NCBI GenBank assembly: GCA_002633005.1
Contig: NMRA01000052.1
Coordinates: forward strand, 283,968-347,967
Length of the DNA: 64,000 nucleotides
Origin: Phoronis australis
Lineage: Eukaryota; Phoronida; Phoronidae
Reading direction: 5' to 3'
Shown here: piece after piece, positions 32,501 to 39,415 of the stretch
Layout: every line of letters starts with the position of its first letter
How positions within the stretch are numbered: position 1 is the first letter of the stretch
The notes under the pieces: model-generated
Database searches by the model: none
What the model was told of the DNA's origin: nothing
What the model saw: the letters and a program-made list of their open reading frames with translations, nothing else
Made by a program: the position numbers and the translations under genes

Positions 32501-34025
32501 CAATAAGTTTTACCCGGCAACGTGTTATTTGTCAGGTAAAATGGCAGCATGGAAACAAAAGTGTGTCAAGAATACTGCATTCTGATTGGTCAATTCAGCC
32601 ATCACTCAAAGTCCTGGCGATAGGTCAATTGGTCCATCGTTCATTCATGCCCTTAGATGTTCAGTTTTACTATTTACGAACTCTTTCAGTCTATTCATTT
32701 CTTTTTGTATTTAGTCTTTTGTGGCAGTGCTGGACAGGGCAGGGTCCCTGGTACTCAATCTTCAGTCTGTCTTCTTGTTTGCTTTCATCTTTAACTCTAC
32801 ACATGGAACAAACAGGTGAGGTCTTAAATGCTATCGCTCAAATCATATATCTTTGAGCATTACAGTGAAATCTTACAAATTTAGGACACAATATGGCCAA
32901 CAAGGGAAAATTTATTTTACTGGCCTCTTTTGGAATTGAGGATTAATAGCACAGAGTTAAGCCTTTGCCATTTTTAGGTTCTGTTCCATAGATAATATTT
33001 TTAAAATATGATGGCACTTTCAACAATGTTTGGTCTTGAAAAAGCTATTTTGGAAATTATTTGTGTGCGAAATGGGTGAGTTTTTTTTCTGTTTGCCTTC
33101 ATCTGTGAAAGACATTGGTGTTTAGTGAGTGTGAGTCTATGACCTGTTGGTAGGGTTAATGATAACCACAGTCTTGAACTCCTCATGCCCCGGTTGAAAA
33201 TTAATTATAGGTTTTTATTAAGGAGACGACGGCACCTGTGGCGTCTCCTAGTGACAATTTGGCTTTCATTGATGTATGCTTCTATGCTTATCTTGTTCGT
33301 TGATGGATGTTTACGAAATTTTGGCAGTTGAATTTCTATCGAGGAGACGAAAGCACCTACTTGTTTCAAGCAGATCTGACTTATTCCGCACCCCCAAGTG
33401 GCCTTTTTGTTATTTTTGTGTATTTTTGCTCTTCGCCTCCCCATCCGCTAAACGGGCCGGAAAAATGTAAATTGCAGCAAGTGTGTACTTATTGAAGAGA
33501 GCATTACTGGTGTTGATTTTCAAGGAGGTTTGACTACTGTAGCGCCCACTAGTGGCGATTTATTTTTGTCTTTCTCAAATATAACTACTAAGTTTTTTTG
33601 ATATACAGATGTGATCCTATAGAGTTGGGCATGGCTGCAGCAGCCCATAGTTGGAGCAATTTTCTGCTCCTTCTTCAAAGTTCAGCAAGTTGTTAGGCAG
33701 ATCCTTATGTTGTTTGGCATGTGAGTTCTTACTGAGGAAATCAGGGATGCTCCCTCTGCTGGGAATATTTAAAATAATGATCCTTCATATTTGGGTGCGT
33801 ATCAGCCTTCTGGTAGCTCCTGTTGTTTTAGAGTGTTTCTTAAAATTGCAGATTTTCTTTTACAGAGAGCTTCAAATACCACTGCCTCTTCCTAATTGGG
33901 TATACCATTTACAGTATACTATCCCGCTGTATTTTGGATTCGCCGTCGTCTACGATATTTACATCTGGATCGCTGAATCTGTCAGTAATCATCAAAACAC
34001 GGGTCTCAACAGCACAGTGACTTAA
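3601..34025 (+). CDS. Multipass amino-acid-transporter-like protein, 16 exons
   Basis: Exons: 3601-3634, 4541-4582, 14007-14080, 16322-16387, 17425-17488, 18921-19041, 19373-19438, 24364-24487, 27277-27500, 28444-28581, 29568-29725, 29864-30001, 30384-30498, 31782-31851, 32715-32815, 33866-34025. All introns are GT/AG and every codon phase matches, giving 1695 nt (564 aa plus TAA). Residues 12-31 form a first membrane segment with G21-T-G23-I-L-G-L-P28, the unwound-helix glycine/proline signature of amino acid/auxin permease (AAAP) and related APC-fold carriers. Roughly ten hydrophobic segments follow, near 37-60, 110-135, 157-180, 190-210, 218-238, 253-275, 338-365, 455-475, 479-505 and 523-548. 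An acidic, serine-rich cytosolic loop lies at about 73-105, and potential N-glycosylation sites (NNT, NVS) fall near 300-313. A plasma- or organelle-membrane solute carrier is likely; the substrate is unknown. An alternative start is ATG 4492 in an extended exon 2, but exon 1 fits phase and start context better. Exon 12 (29864-30001) is phase 1-1 and could be skipped. Confidence 0.82.
3650..4323 (+). repeat. Tandem duplicate block, copy 2 (about 0.67 kb)
   Basis: This is the second copy of the block at 2880-3559, carrying the same small TIR element at 3798-3933. It lies within intron 1 of the transporter gene and leads into unique sequence (GTGTGGCATTT) after 4323. Confidence 0.85.
3798..3933. 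mobile_element. Short TIR element, copy in block 2
   Basis: Same inverted termini as the element at 3030-3168. It is slightly shorter because a T-run near the middle is reduced. Confidence 0.6.
4996..5413 (+). mobile_element. Retroposed insertion with 16-bp target-site duplication
   Basis: The 16-mer AACTTGCTTTGCTGCT occurs at 4996-5011 and again at 5398-5413. It flanks a 386-bp insert whose 3' end reads AATAAATACCTG followed by nine A residues. A direct repeat plus a 3' poly-A tail is the hallmark of target-primed reverse transcription. The insert has no clear ORF, so it is probably a 5'-truncated LINE 3' end or a retroposed transcript. It lies in intron 2 of the transporter gene. Confidence 0.8.
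5414..6400. other. Intron 2 sequence without recognised element
   Basis: AT-rich non-coding DNA. The only open frames are short and unconvincing. No promoter, RNA gene or transposon terminus was identified. Confidence 0.5.
6410..6905. repeat. Diverged tandem duplication of about 250-270 bp units
   Basis: Two consecutive units share the same order of motifs: GTCTGTGCTCG at about 6471 and 6740, TAGATTCGAGC at about 6539 and 6792, GGGGTCAT at about 6621 and 6869, then GACAGTCAT or GACTGTCAT. The copies have diverged by substitutions and indels, so this is an older duplication than the one at 2880-4323. Confidence 0.6.
7255..7470 (-). repeat. tRNA-derived SINE-like repeat, minus strand
   Basis: On the minus strand, 7429-7419 read GGTTCGAGTCG, close to the Pol III B-box. 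The sequence GATAGGTGCCCGTTTTCTTT just upstream resembles the anticodon-arm side of SINE heads. About 150 bp of non-tRNA body follow toward lower coordinates. No complete cloverleaf is visible, so this is a repeat remnant. Confidence 0.4.
7725..7876. mobile_element. MITE-like copy, GGTAAAATCTCACCAAT family
   Basis: The right end (about 7850-7874) reads TCCTAAATTGGTGAGATTTT then ACCA. The left end, TTCTCACAAAAATAATACCC, is a weaker inverted match. The same terminal sequence recurs at many places in this window in both orientations. Confidence 0.5.
8168..8195. repeat. Perfect 13-bp hairpin
   Basis: TACTTGGCGAAAT (8168-8180) and ATTTCGCCAAGTA (8183-8195) are perfect reverse complements around a TT loop. 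It may mark the end of a neighbouring repeat. No termination or transcript function is implied. Confidence 0.6.
8379..8766 (+). repeat. About 390-bp direct repeat, copy 1, rich in promoter-like motifs
   Basis: This segment is repeated at 9036-9422. It contains AAGATGGCGG (twice; YY1-like), GCGCATGCGC (8507-8516; NRF1-like) and a CACGTG E-box near 8590. The intervening 8767-9035 segment is not duplicated. The repeat lies in intron 2. It could be an LTR- or promoter-bearing repeat, but no coding sequence accompanies it. Confidence 0.65.
9036..9422 (+). repeat. About 390-bp direct repeat, copy 2
   Basis: Second copy of 8379-8766, from GCTCATAGAAGCCGCAT to TGAAGTATGCTCTTTCA. It keeps the GATGGCGG and CACGTG motifs, but the NRF1-like palindrome has decayed (CACATGTGCAC in place of CGCATGCGCAC). 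Confidence 0.65.
9423..10369. other. Intron 2 sequence without recognised element
   Basis: AT-rich non-coding sequence. Small open frames on both strands at 10135-10372 are mirror overlaps without domain features. Nothing else stands out. Confidence 0.4.
10370..10800 (+). repeat. Dispersed repeat (family shared with 21240, 23510 and 63855)
   Basis: It shares an ordered series of motifs with 21240-21560: GTCTCTAAAATTTG or GTCTAAAATTTGG, GGGACGATTTTGA or GGACGATTTTAA, GGCAGTTCATAAA, CTTGAATTTGGTA, and CAAAATAATTTTCAC. Divergence is substantial. No ORF is conserved between copies, so it looks like a non-coding interspersed element. Confidence 0.6.
10944..11452. mobile_element. TIR element with internal about 21-bp tandem array
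   Basis: The left end (GAGTACCTTTCTGCGCATTG, then AAATGCGCTTAATCAACG) and the reverse complement of the right end (AAGTACCTTTCAACACGTTG, then AAATGTGGTTAATTCACA) match over about 55 bp. Inside the left half, a unit of about 21 bp (TGCTTAATCAACGTGTAGTTT) repeats about six to seven times between 10970 and 11130, with progressive decay. A matching single unit lies inverted near the right end. There is no transposase ORF, so it is probably non-autonomous. Confidence 0.65.
11460..12360. other. Repeat-rich intron 2 segment with G-run sequence
   Basis: A G-rich stretch at about 11515-11600 (GGGGGGTTTAAG, GTGGGGGGAGGTCGGC) resembles the low-complexity flanks also seen near 13330-13440 and 37660-37820. 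A 154-codon minus-strand frame (11749-12213) has no recognisable domain. Its composition is typical of chance ORFs in decayed repeats. Confidence 0.35.
12382..12630 (-). pseudogene. hAT-type transposase remnant
   Basis: Read on the minus strand from about 12630 downward, the frame gives a peptide with L-K-G-L-S-I, an in-frame TGA, then A-A-K-R-D-A-D-I-V-E-A-Y-K-L-I-D and later W-V-E-W-F-Q and I-P-R-Q-S-R-Q. This order (L-K-G, K-R-D-x-D-V-x-E-A-Y, I/W-W-F, P-R-x-x-x-R-Q) is what I know from the middle of hAT transposases of the ZMYM/THAP-associated type. The internal stop and the missing N- and C-terminal domains make it a dead fragment. Assignment is by eye from family memory. Confidence 0.5.
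12640..14000. other. Intron 2 distal part, low-complexity and N positions
   Basis: Single N characters occur at 13102 and 13412, the latter at the edge of a C-run. The G/C-run text near 13330-13500, including TAGATCCGCCACTGGGC, resembles decayed DNA-transposon ends. A possible 92-nt exon-like interval at 13747-13838 was examined and not accepted because its length would break the reading frame. Confidence 0.35.
14538..14572. repeat. CA-type microsatellite
   Basis: A (CACG)n run passes into (CA)n. It lies within intron 3 and is unremarkable apart from the transition between two repeat units. Confidence 0.9.
14600..15790. other. Intron 3 sequence, nothing recognised
   Basis: Non-coding sequence. 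A half-copy of the GGTAAAATCTCACCAAT-type MITE (ACACAATATGGCC motif) is at about 15317-15330. A 79-codon frame at 15188-15427 has no domain and overlaps that repeat. Confidence 0.35.
15797..15885. mobile_element. Short GC-rich palindromic element, copy A
   Basis: CTCGCGGGTTAACGCCC (15797-15813) and GGGCATTAACCCGCGAG (15869-15885) are near-perfect inverted repeats around about 55 bp containing CACCCCCTGTCTTAGGGTTT. A second, inverted copy is at 58364-58447. Both are intronic. Confidence 0.75.
17021..17223. mobile_element. MITE-like element, about 200 bp
   Basis: The left end GGCCCATTCCAAGAAAACTG and the right end, read inverted as GGCCCGTTCTAAGAAACTTA, match over about 20 bp. The interior has repeated CTTAAGT/ACTTAAG palindromes and no ORF. 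It lies in intron 4, about 200 bp upstream of exon 5. Confidence 0.6.
17503..17756 (+). repeat. Three tandem units of about 83 bp
   Basis: Each unit has GTTACCRAGGTTTCYTTTGA, then TTGTATTCAAAC (or TTGCATTCAAAC), then CATATCCCACT or CATATTCCACT, then TAGGG or GAGGG. The first unit begins only about 15 bp after the exon 5 donor (17488/17489). The minus-strand frame through it (17586-17873) is an artefact of the repeat. Confidence 0.75.
17878..18125. mobile_element. MITE-like copy, GGTAAAATCTCACCAAT family
   Basis: The left end GGTAAATCTCACCAAT and the right end TTTTTTGTCCAAAGTTGACA then AAATTTTGTC are a degenerate inverted pair. Size is about 248 bp, intronic. Confidence 0.5.
19857..21575 (+). 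repeat. Large direct duplication, copy 1 (about 1.7 kb)
   Basis: From TGTATGAGTATAGTCCTC to CCCAAGCTGGACAATTTTT this block is co-linear and nearly identical with 22165-23838, apart from scattered substitutions and small indels. It lies in intron 7 of the transporter gene. Short frames at 20592-20836 are the same in both copies and have no domain signature. Confidence 0.9.
21580..22145 (+). repeat. Array of about 150-bp repeat units with CCTAGTGGC signature
   Basis: Three successive units each contain a phrase like TCGGATGGATYCAA, then GCGCCACCTAGTGGC (or GTGCCCCCTAGTGGC, GCGCCTCCTAGTTGC), then TTTTAGTTTTTT, then a phrase like CTAAACCGTTCGCAGGAT and TTTACGAAATT. Spacing is about 140-160 bp. 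The array begins with a palindromic CCACATATTTATATGTGG and a (CCGT)n run, and is cut off by the N gap at 22146. Related arrays are at 28800-29400 and 33190-33580. Confidence 0.65.
22146..22164. other. Assembly gap (19 N)
   Basis: Nineteen consecutive N characters separate the end of the first repeat array from the start of the second copy of the 1.7 kb duplication. Confidence 1.
22165..23838 (+). repeat. Large direct duplication, copy 2 (about 1.7 kb)
   Basis: Second copy of 19857-21575. Its first base follows the N gap directly and its last bases (GGACAATTTTTT) abut a LINE 3' end. Copy 2 lacks a few short segments present in copy 1. Confidence 0.9.
23841..24284 (-). mobile_element. 5'-truncated LINE 3' end with target-site duplication
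   Basis: On the minus strand a frame (24278-23955) ends with a peptide containing L-L-L-G-K-Q-F-I-Y and later F-I-K-E-Y. This resembles the last residues of L1/Tx1-type non-LTR ORF2 proteins as I remember them. It is followed by (TG)n, then CAATAAATGTATATAAAAAG and an A-rich end. GACAATTTTTT is repeated at 23830-23840 and 24274-24284 as a likely 11-bp target duplication. Only the very C-terminus of the polyprotein is left, so it cannot be active. Confidence 0.7.
24490..26400. other. Intron 8 sequence, nothing recognised
   Basis: AT-rich, with a T-run at about 24598-24613. Short frames on both strands lack domains. No further repeat termini were recognised here. Confidence 0.4.
26400..27276. 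other. Intron 8 distal part
   Basis: A weakly repeat-like segment at about 26740-26960 shares short phrases such as CAAATTCAAGAATT with the dispersed family at 10370 and 21240. The similarity is too weak to annotate firmly. Confidence 0.3.
27843..27948 (+). repeat. 17-bp minisatellite, about six copies
   Basis: The unit GGGGAAGGACATTATTG repeats about six times with almost no divergence (one unit has GTTG for ATTG). It lies in intron 9. Its overlapping open frames in two registers are a consequence of the repeat. Confidence 0.95.
28600..29400 (+). repeat. Second array of about 150-bp CCTAGTGGC-type units
   Basis: Units at about 28855, 29000 and 29140 show the same order: a phrase like GATTTGACTATCGTGGCACC, then a TTGGCAGTTTTTAGTTT-like phrase, then a block like AAAATTGCTCAGCGGATCAA and ACGAAAATT. 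They are more diverged than at 21580. The array fills most of intron 10, between exon 10 (ending 28581) and exon 11. Confidence 0.5.
30004..30080. mobile_element. MITE-family half copy next to exon 12 donor
   Basis: CCGTAAAATCTCACTTTTTT followed by AGGCCACAAGATGGC is a left end of the GGTAAAATCTCACCAAT family. It begins within about 10 bp of the exon 12 donor (30001/30002). The matching right end is not clear. Confidence 0.4.
31126..31165. repeat. Perfect 19-bp-arm palindrome
   Basis: TGAAGAATATAAATCGGTA (31126-31144) and TACCGATTTATATTCTTCA (31147-31165) are exact reverse complements with a TT loop. In RNA this would form a long hairpin inside intron 13. Confidence 0.9.
32858..32990. mobile_element. 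MITE-family partial copy
   Basis: CAGTGAAATCTTACAAATTT then AGGACACAATATGGCC is the inverted form of the family end found at 7850, 36125 and 54340. It lies about 40 bp after the exon 15 donor. Confidence 0.45.
33190..33580 (+). repeat. Third array of about 150-bp CCTAGTGGC-type units
   Basis: Three units are at about 33215 (TGTGGCGTCTCCTAGTGAC), 33385 (CGCACCCCCAAGTGGCC) and 33535 (GTAGCGCCCACTAGTGGCG). Each is separated by the conserved GATGGATGTTTACGAAATTT-like spacer. It lies in the last intron of the transporter gene. Confidence 0.55.
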
Positions 34026-34361
34026 CTGGGTGGAAGTATCACACATTGTGTATAATGATTATTTAGAGACTGCTAAGTATATTTATGTACTCTTGTGTTG
34101 TTTCGTAACATTAGTGCAATCATGTATTATTAAGCACTTCTTGAAGAATCAAAATAGCTGCGTCTTCTGTCGAAACCAATTTTCGATTTAGACCACTTGT
34201 TGTAAATTATAAAATCTGCCTCGTCTTGTTCCTTGCTCATGTTAGAAGTTATTTCTGCCCTTGTGAAGAACAGACAAACTGTCATTGCTTTAGGCCAGGC
34301 CTGTTAAGTTGCTTGCCACAGCGAGTTGGTGGCGGAGGCAGTACGACCCTCATGAGAATAC

Positions 34362-34442
34362 AGACGATATATTATATGATATATTGTATTTTTGTATGAT
34401 ATATTGTATGATATATTTTGTGATATTGTATGATATATTGTA
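34362..34442. repeat. TATGATATATTG-type simple repeat
   Basis: Imperfect tandem copies of a 10-12 bp unit related to TATGATATATTG. Confidence 0.8.
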
Positions 34443-35935
34443 ACCAGTTGCAATTTGAAGTAAGGATAAGAAGTCCAAATATGCTTGTGAAAAGAAATTA
34501 ATGTTTTTAACATCAAAACAAGGTTTATTGTAACTTAAAAGCCACAGAACCACCAACACTGACCTTTATGCTGTTAAATATGTAGGAGCAGCTCCACCAA
34601 GTGTTCAAGTATGTGACCATCCTATTCCCCAGTATACGAACAACCTTGTTGATTTGGTGTGTAAATGTTGTTACCTGTGCGTGCCATTTTATTAGTGAGT
34701 TCAGTTCAGCAATAACATCTCTTTCAACTGACACCATTTTTGGTAAAGAACAAATGAATGTTGAGACCAATTTTTATGAAAAGTCAGTGGTCCAATTGTA
34801 TGGTTGGTTTTAACTTACATCGAAAGTAGTCAGCAGTGAGCATTGCCTTTAAATGTGAAACATTGACGTTGATGTATATAATCATTGTTGTATTTATTGT
34901 ATACAGTTGTAGTATCCAAGACCATAACAATATCAAGAACATGCGCAAGACTGTTAGTTACTTTAAATGGAACTTGCAGGTTAATTCCTTATCTCTGTGA
35001 TTGCTTGACCAGATTAGTTAGAAACACAACATGTAGTGACGATGTGAGTTTGAAGTAGGTTGAAAATTGCCATATTTTTTAAGAACTAGTTTTGTGGCGA
35101 AAACGATCCAATACAAATCACTGAACAGTGTCAAGCAAGTATCATGATGTGGTGCTGAGGAATAACACCGCATCCTGTGGGCTGTGTGAGCCCGTGAGGT
35201 GCGCCATAAGTTCAAAGGTCCCTTATTTGTGGAACTTTTTGTTTTCACATTTACAAGTTGTCAATGATTTAAACTGCACTTTGTTTAGTGTAGATTATGT
35301 TAAAACAGCCTTGTTGTTTAGCTCCTGTTATACATTAGCATGCAAATAGCTTGCCTGCTATGCATCAATCTGTTAAGCAACTTTTAGTTTATTGTACTTC
35401 TAAAATGTTCCTAGCAAGACTGCACTGCTGTTTGTCTTATTCATGTTGCTGTTGGTTAAACTGCAGTGCACCTCTCATTACAAATTGTGCGATTAAATCA
35501 TGTGATTGCTGCAGATGGGACAAGTTGGACTGCTTGCAATTAAGACCAAGTTACCATATTAGGAAATTAGTCTGCAATTGTGTCAACAGATGTCTCTTCT
35601 AATGTTGTATTTTTAAAAAACAACAGTTTTGTTGCATTTTATTTTGGCAGCAACAGTTACAGAAAAATATCTTTGTTATTGTCTGGTCTCCTGTTCTAAT
35701 TGTGTAGTTGAGTTGAAATGCATTCCTCCTGTAATAACTTCAAGTTTTATGCATCTTCATTGTTAACGTCATTTTACACCAACCTGGTATTGTCGGATTT
35801 AGTGAACGTGACCTTGACTTTGTGTTTTGGTAGAAATTAGAGTCTAGAAAATGCCCCCTCTACATAATTGTTATTTCTACATGTACTGTGTATTGGTGAC
35901 CAATTATTGGAACTGTTACATTTTGATATGAATCT

Positions 35936-36149
35936 GGTAAAATCTCATCAATCTCAGACAGCTGTAATTGCCAAAATTTATCTTTTTCATTTTTCCAATA
36001 ACTAAAATTGTGGGAAAGGCCGCGATTTCTCTAAGCATTGTCCTGTGTTATTTAAGCATTTATTTAGGTACTTCTTATCTTTTATGGGAAATAAAGAAAA
36101 AAATTCACTTGTCCATCATAGTGTGTCCTAAATTGGTGAAATTTTACAA
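35936..36149. mobile_element. Best complete copy of the GGTAAAATCTCACCAAT MITE family
   Basis: The left end GGTAAAATCTCATCAAT (35936-35952) and the right end ATTGGTGAAATTTTACA (36132-36148) form inverted termini around about 180 bp with no ORF. Sub-terminal motifs TAATTGCCAAAATTTAT and CATTTTTCC recur in other copies. Confidence 0.65.
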
Positions 36150-36439
36150 TATTTGTGGTGAACTGTGAACCCCGATCTCGTTTTGCTTGCTCTTCATCAT
36201 TTTTTGTCCCTGAAGTTGTAGTTTGTGTTGCACAGTTGTTGTTGTTGTTGTTTGGATTAATCATTTTGTTTGCATTTCAGTGAATGCTTTTTATGTTAAG
36301 ATCTGATGAATCATCCACCTTCACATTTGGTGGGAAGACATTATTGTGGTTTGTGGTAAATATCAAAGGGAAAAGGTGTATTATTTTTAAGGTACTATAA
36401 AAGAATGTTATCTGTAATTTTAGTTTTAAATAAATTATT

Positions 36440-39415
36440 CCTATTTTATTTTACACAAGGTTTCTTGCTTTTTCATTTGAAATTCATTCTATTATTCATT
36501 TACACCTTTTAAGACTTACAATATGGCGCTAGGAACCATAACCAATATGGCCCTCCATAACCATAAAAGATTATGTAGGACCATATGGGCAATTCTTTGT
36601 ATTTTGCCTAATATCTACAAAACCATAGATTTTAATTCCCTAAAGGTTATGTTTTCTGAATGTAGAAAGCCTGTAGAATTGGGTTTCTGACTTTTCACCA
36701 ATGTGCCATTAATTGGGTCTCGGCTTGACCACGTCTTTAATAAAATTTAGCAAACAAGAAAACTAGGTGAATTGATAACATTGTTTTAAGTGTTCAAGAC
36801 AAAATCTCAGATAGGTATTACGCAACTTCTGATTTTTTTCTTGAATATTATTCAAACCCTATAACGTCCCTCTCACAAAAGTGGGATGTTTTAAAAAATA
36901 ATTCCTAATAGTGTGTTGAAAAACAGGGTTTGACACACGGTATCTGGAAGGGTCCTGTGAATCCCCTTCAGCCATTTCCAAAGATAACTCTTTTTCAAGA
37001 GTACTGCATAACCTCGGTTTCCTTTGGACAATCATAGTACTGCACTCGTTTTGAAAACTATATGGAATACCAAACGGACGATCAAGGAGACAGTATTAGA
37101 GATAATATGGAGTTTCACACCTGTACTGGAAGTAAATCGAGTTGGTAGTTGCTGGGACATGTAAAGGTCATGGCTGGTGAGACTTTAAATTACTGTGTAT
37201 GCTTATTATGACAACCCTTCAGATTTAGTCGATTTTTGTCTAGTTCATATGAAATACTTTGATTCTGTTGGATCGTAGTTATGGGAGTTTTCATGTGATA
37301 AATGTAAAGTCGCCTTGTGATGTTTTACTTCGCAAACAAAATAATAAACACCTGTCTACAGGTATAGTTCATTTTGAAAAAAATCTCGATGACGGTCGTT
37401 GAATAGCACTGACGTCATTGACGCCCCGGCTTCATCGTCTGAAGCGGTGGCCAGGTCTCTACACTGTGACGTAGTGGTAGTCGTAAAGGATTTTGTATCC
37501 TTTGTATTCAATCATCAGAATGGCAAACAAGTGGTTCAGAAGTCTCCACCACTCCTCCCTAGTTGAAGGAAAGTCCGAGCAGAATCGGCGGCGAACGTGC
37601 TCTGTCACCGATCGAGAGTCGTACACGAATTTTAGATCGAAATCGCAGCGGTCAGATTTAACTGAGGGGGGCCGGTGGCAAAGGGGCCATGCCCCCCGCT
37701 CTAAAATTCTCTCAGATTCCATTTGGCGGTTTGGGGGTGCGAATGCCTGACGGGCAAAATCCTGGTTAATATTCTGCCCTGGCCCACCGTCCCGAACTCA
37801 AAATCCTGGATCCGCCTCTGGATCGTGTCGAATACAATTAACCGTCTCAGTATACGACAGTCGGTTAAAAATACGTGCGTTTCACAGGCAGGGATTTTAA
37901 AAACGGTCGGTCGGTTTTTCCCTTTCAAGATTCCCCCGAATAATAATCAAACAGCGCGTAGTTGGTCGGTGACGAACACTAACACCACAGGTACCAGTGG
38001 TCAAGGTACACGTACTCTAGACTTGATAAGGTAATTTGAGGAACAGAAATACAATTATTTGCATGTTGGCAATGTCTTAAAAACTATACATAGCACGGGT
38101 TTGAAAATTTCAATATTTTGTGAAAAGCCGCGTGTTCTTCAACCGAATTTGAACAATTTGCCTAGATCGGGTGTTGCATTTTGGAGACATACTAGGCCTA
38201 TGGTGGTTAATCCAGTCTCAGACTGGAATGCCGGTACAGTTCCGAGTCCACTTACACATTTCAGCACACCCTAGTCACATGCAATTCAGTCGTCGTTATG
38301 TTTTCCTACGGCTGGTCAAGGACTTTGCCTAGGGGTGGCCAACATGCACTCCGGTTTTCAAAGGTAACATATGTTCGCGCAAAACCTAAAAACCGGTATT
38401 TTTTAAGTTTGTGGTCGTGTCTACAAGGGGCGAGGCACCAGCTCTCCTAAATCGCTCTGTTTAAGCCGTAAATTAAAACAAAGATAAAATCTTACAAGAC
38501 CGTCTGTCACTTACAACTTCTCAGTTTCTGACTCTTAATAATCATTCTTTTTACTAAATTTTACTAAAAAGATATTATGTGACCCAATTCATGTCAGATT
38601 GGTAGAAAGTAAATAAATCAAATTCTACCTGAAAATATATACTTTCATCATTGAGTTAAAATCTATAATTTTGCAGATATTTGGCTAAACACGCAGACTT
38701 GTCTGTGAAAGATGACGTAGCCTTTACAAGAAGATGTTGTCTTATGCCATTTAACTACGCCTGTTTCGTCTGATAATCTTGTTAACTTCTATCACTATTA
38801 GAAATTTACAAAAATGTCAAAACAAAAAATTGTTAACCTAGAACCCGAAACTACGCCTGTTTCGTCTGGTAATCTTGTTAACTCCAATCACTATTAGAAA
38901 TTTACAAAAATGTCAAAACAAAATTATTCGATTCAGTCTCCTTTACCCGCTAGATCCCGATATTAGCATAAGCGAATTCTCTGATGATGTCAGTAAAATT
39001 ATTGCCTGTTGATGACAGAGTTGATTTTCTGAAGTCACGTCTGATACACAGGTATTACAAAAGGCTCCCATCTCGTCGGCTAATACCTCACTGAGTCAGC
39101 CAAAGTGGTGGACGCTCTTCCATCAGTTATGCCGTAGGAAGTGGGGGTAGGGGGGTTAGCGCGAGCGTCCACTCAACCAAAATATGGGTGGAGATAGGTT
39201 CCCCCAATATTCGGGTGTATCAATTAATTAGCAATTACTTATTAAAAGTTTCGACACGCAAACAATTTCTCTGACACTGATACAAGGCATGGGCATTGAA
39301 TTCTGACACCAGATGGCGCTTTAAGTTTACGAAAGTGTGGTTCGAAACAAGAAAGTAACTTTACGTTGAAACACAGTGGGCTTTTTCCGACAGCTTTTCG
39401 GTTGTTCGGCTCACC
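36440..39415. other. Intergenic region upstream of COPS6
   Basis: It contains a G/C-run repeat remnant at about 37660-37820 (GGGGGGCCGGTGGCAAAG, CCTGGATCCGCCTCTGG) like those at 11515 and 13400. A direct duplication of about 80 bp is at 38754-38836 and 38849-38925. Open frames at 37459-38034 on both strands overlap that remnant and have no domain. The segment immediately before 39416 probably includes the COPS6 promoter and 5'UTR, but no TATA box was picked out. Confidence 0.4.
38754..38925 (+). repeat. Direct duplication, about 80 bp x2
   Basis: Both copies run ACTACGCCTGTTTCGTCTG through ATTAGAAATTTACAAAAATG to TCAAAACAAAA with a few differences, separated by about 13 bp. Confidence 0.8.

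Larger units (their letters stand above)
34026..36440 (+). other. Probable 3'UTR of the transporter gene
   Basis: After the TAA at 34023-34025 no further exon is seen. The first good AATAAA is at about 36429-36434 (TTTTAAATAAATTATTCC), followed by a T-rich region, which would give a 3'UTR of about 2.4 kb. Inside are an AT-rich GATATATTGTAT repeat (34365-34441) and a full MITE copy (35936-36149). The true cleavage site cannot be fixed from sequence. Confidence 0.35.

Noticed and set aside
35351-35602. Cysteine-rich 83-codon ORF (possible small secreted peptide)
   Set aside because: No signal peptide at the start and no regular cysteine spacing. It falls in the probable 3'UTR of the transporter gene.
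37459-38034. Several overlapping ORFs on both strands upstream of COPS6
   Set aside because: They coincide with a G/C-run repeat remnant. Peptides are low-complexity and unlike any family I know.
38754-38925. Short CRISPR-like direct repeats
   Set aside because: Only two long copies and a eukaryotic context; a simple local duplication.
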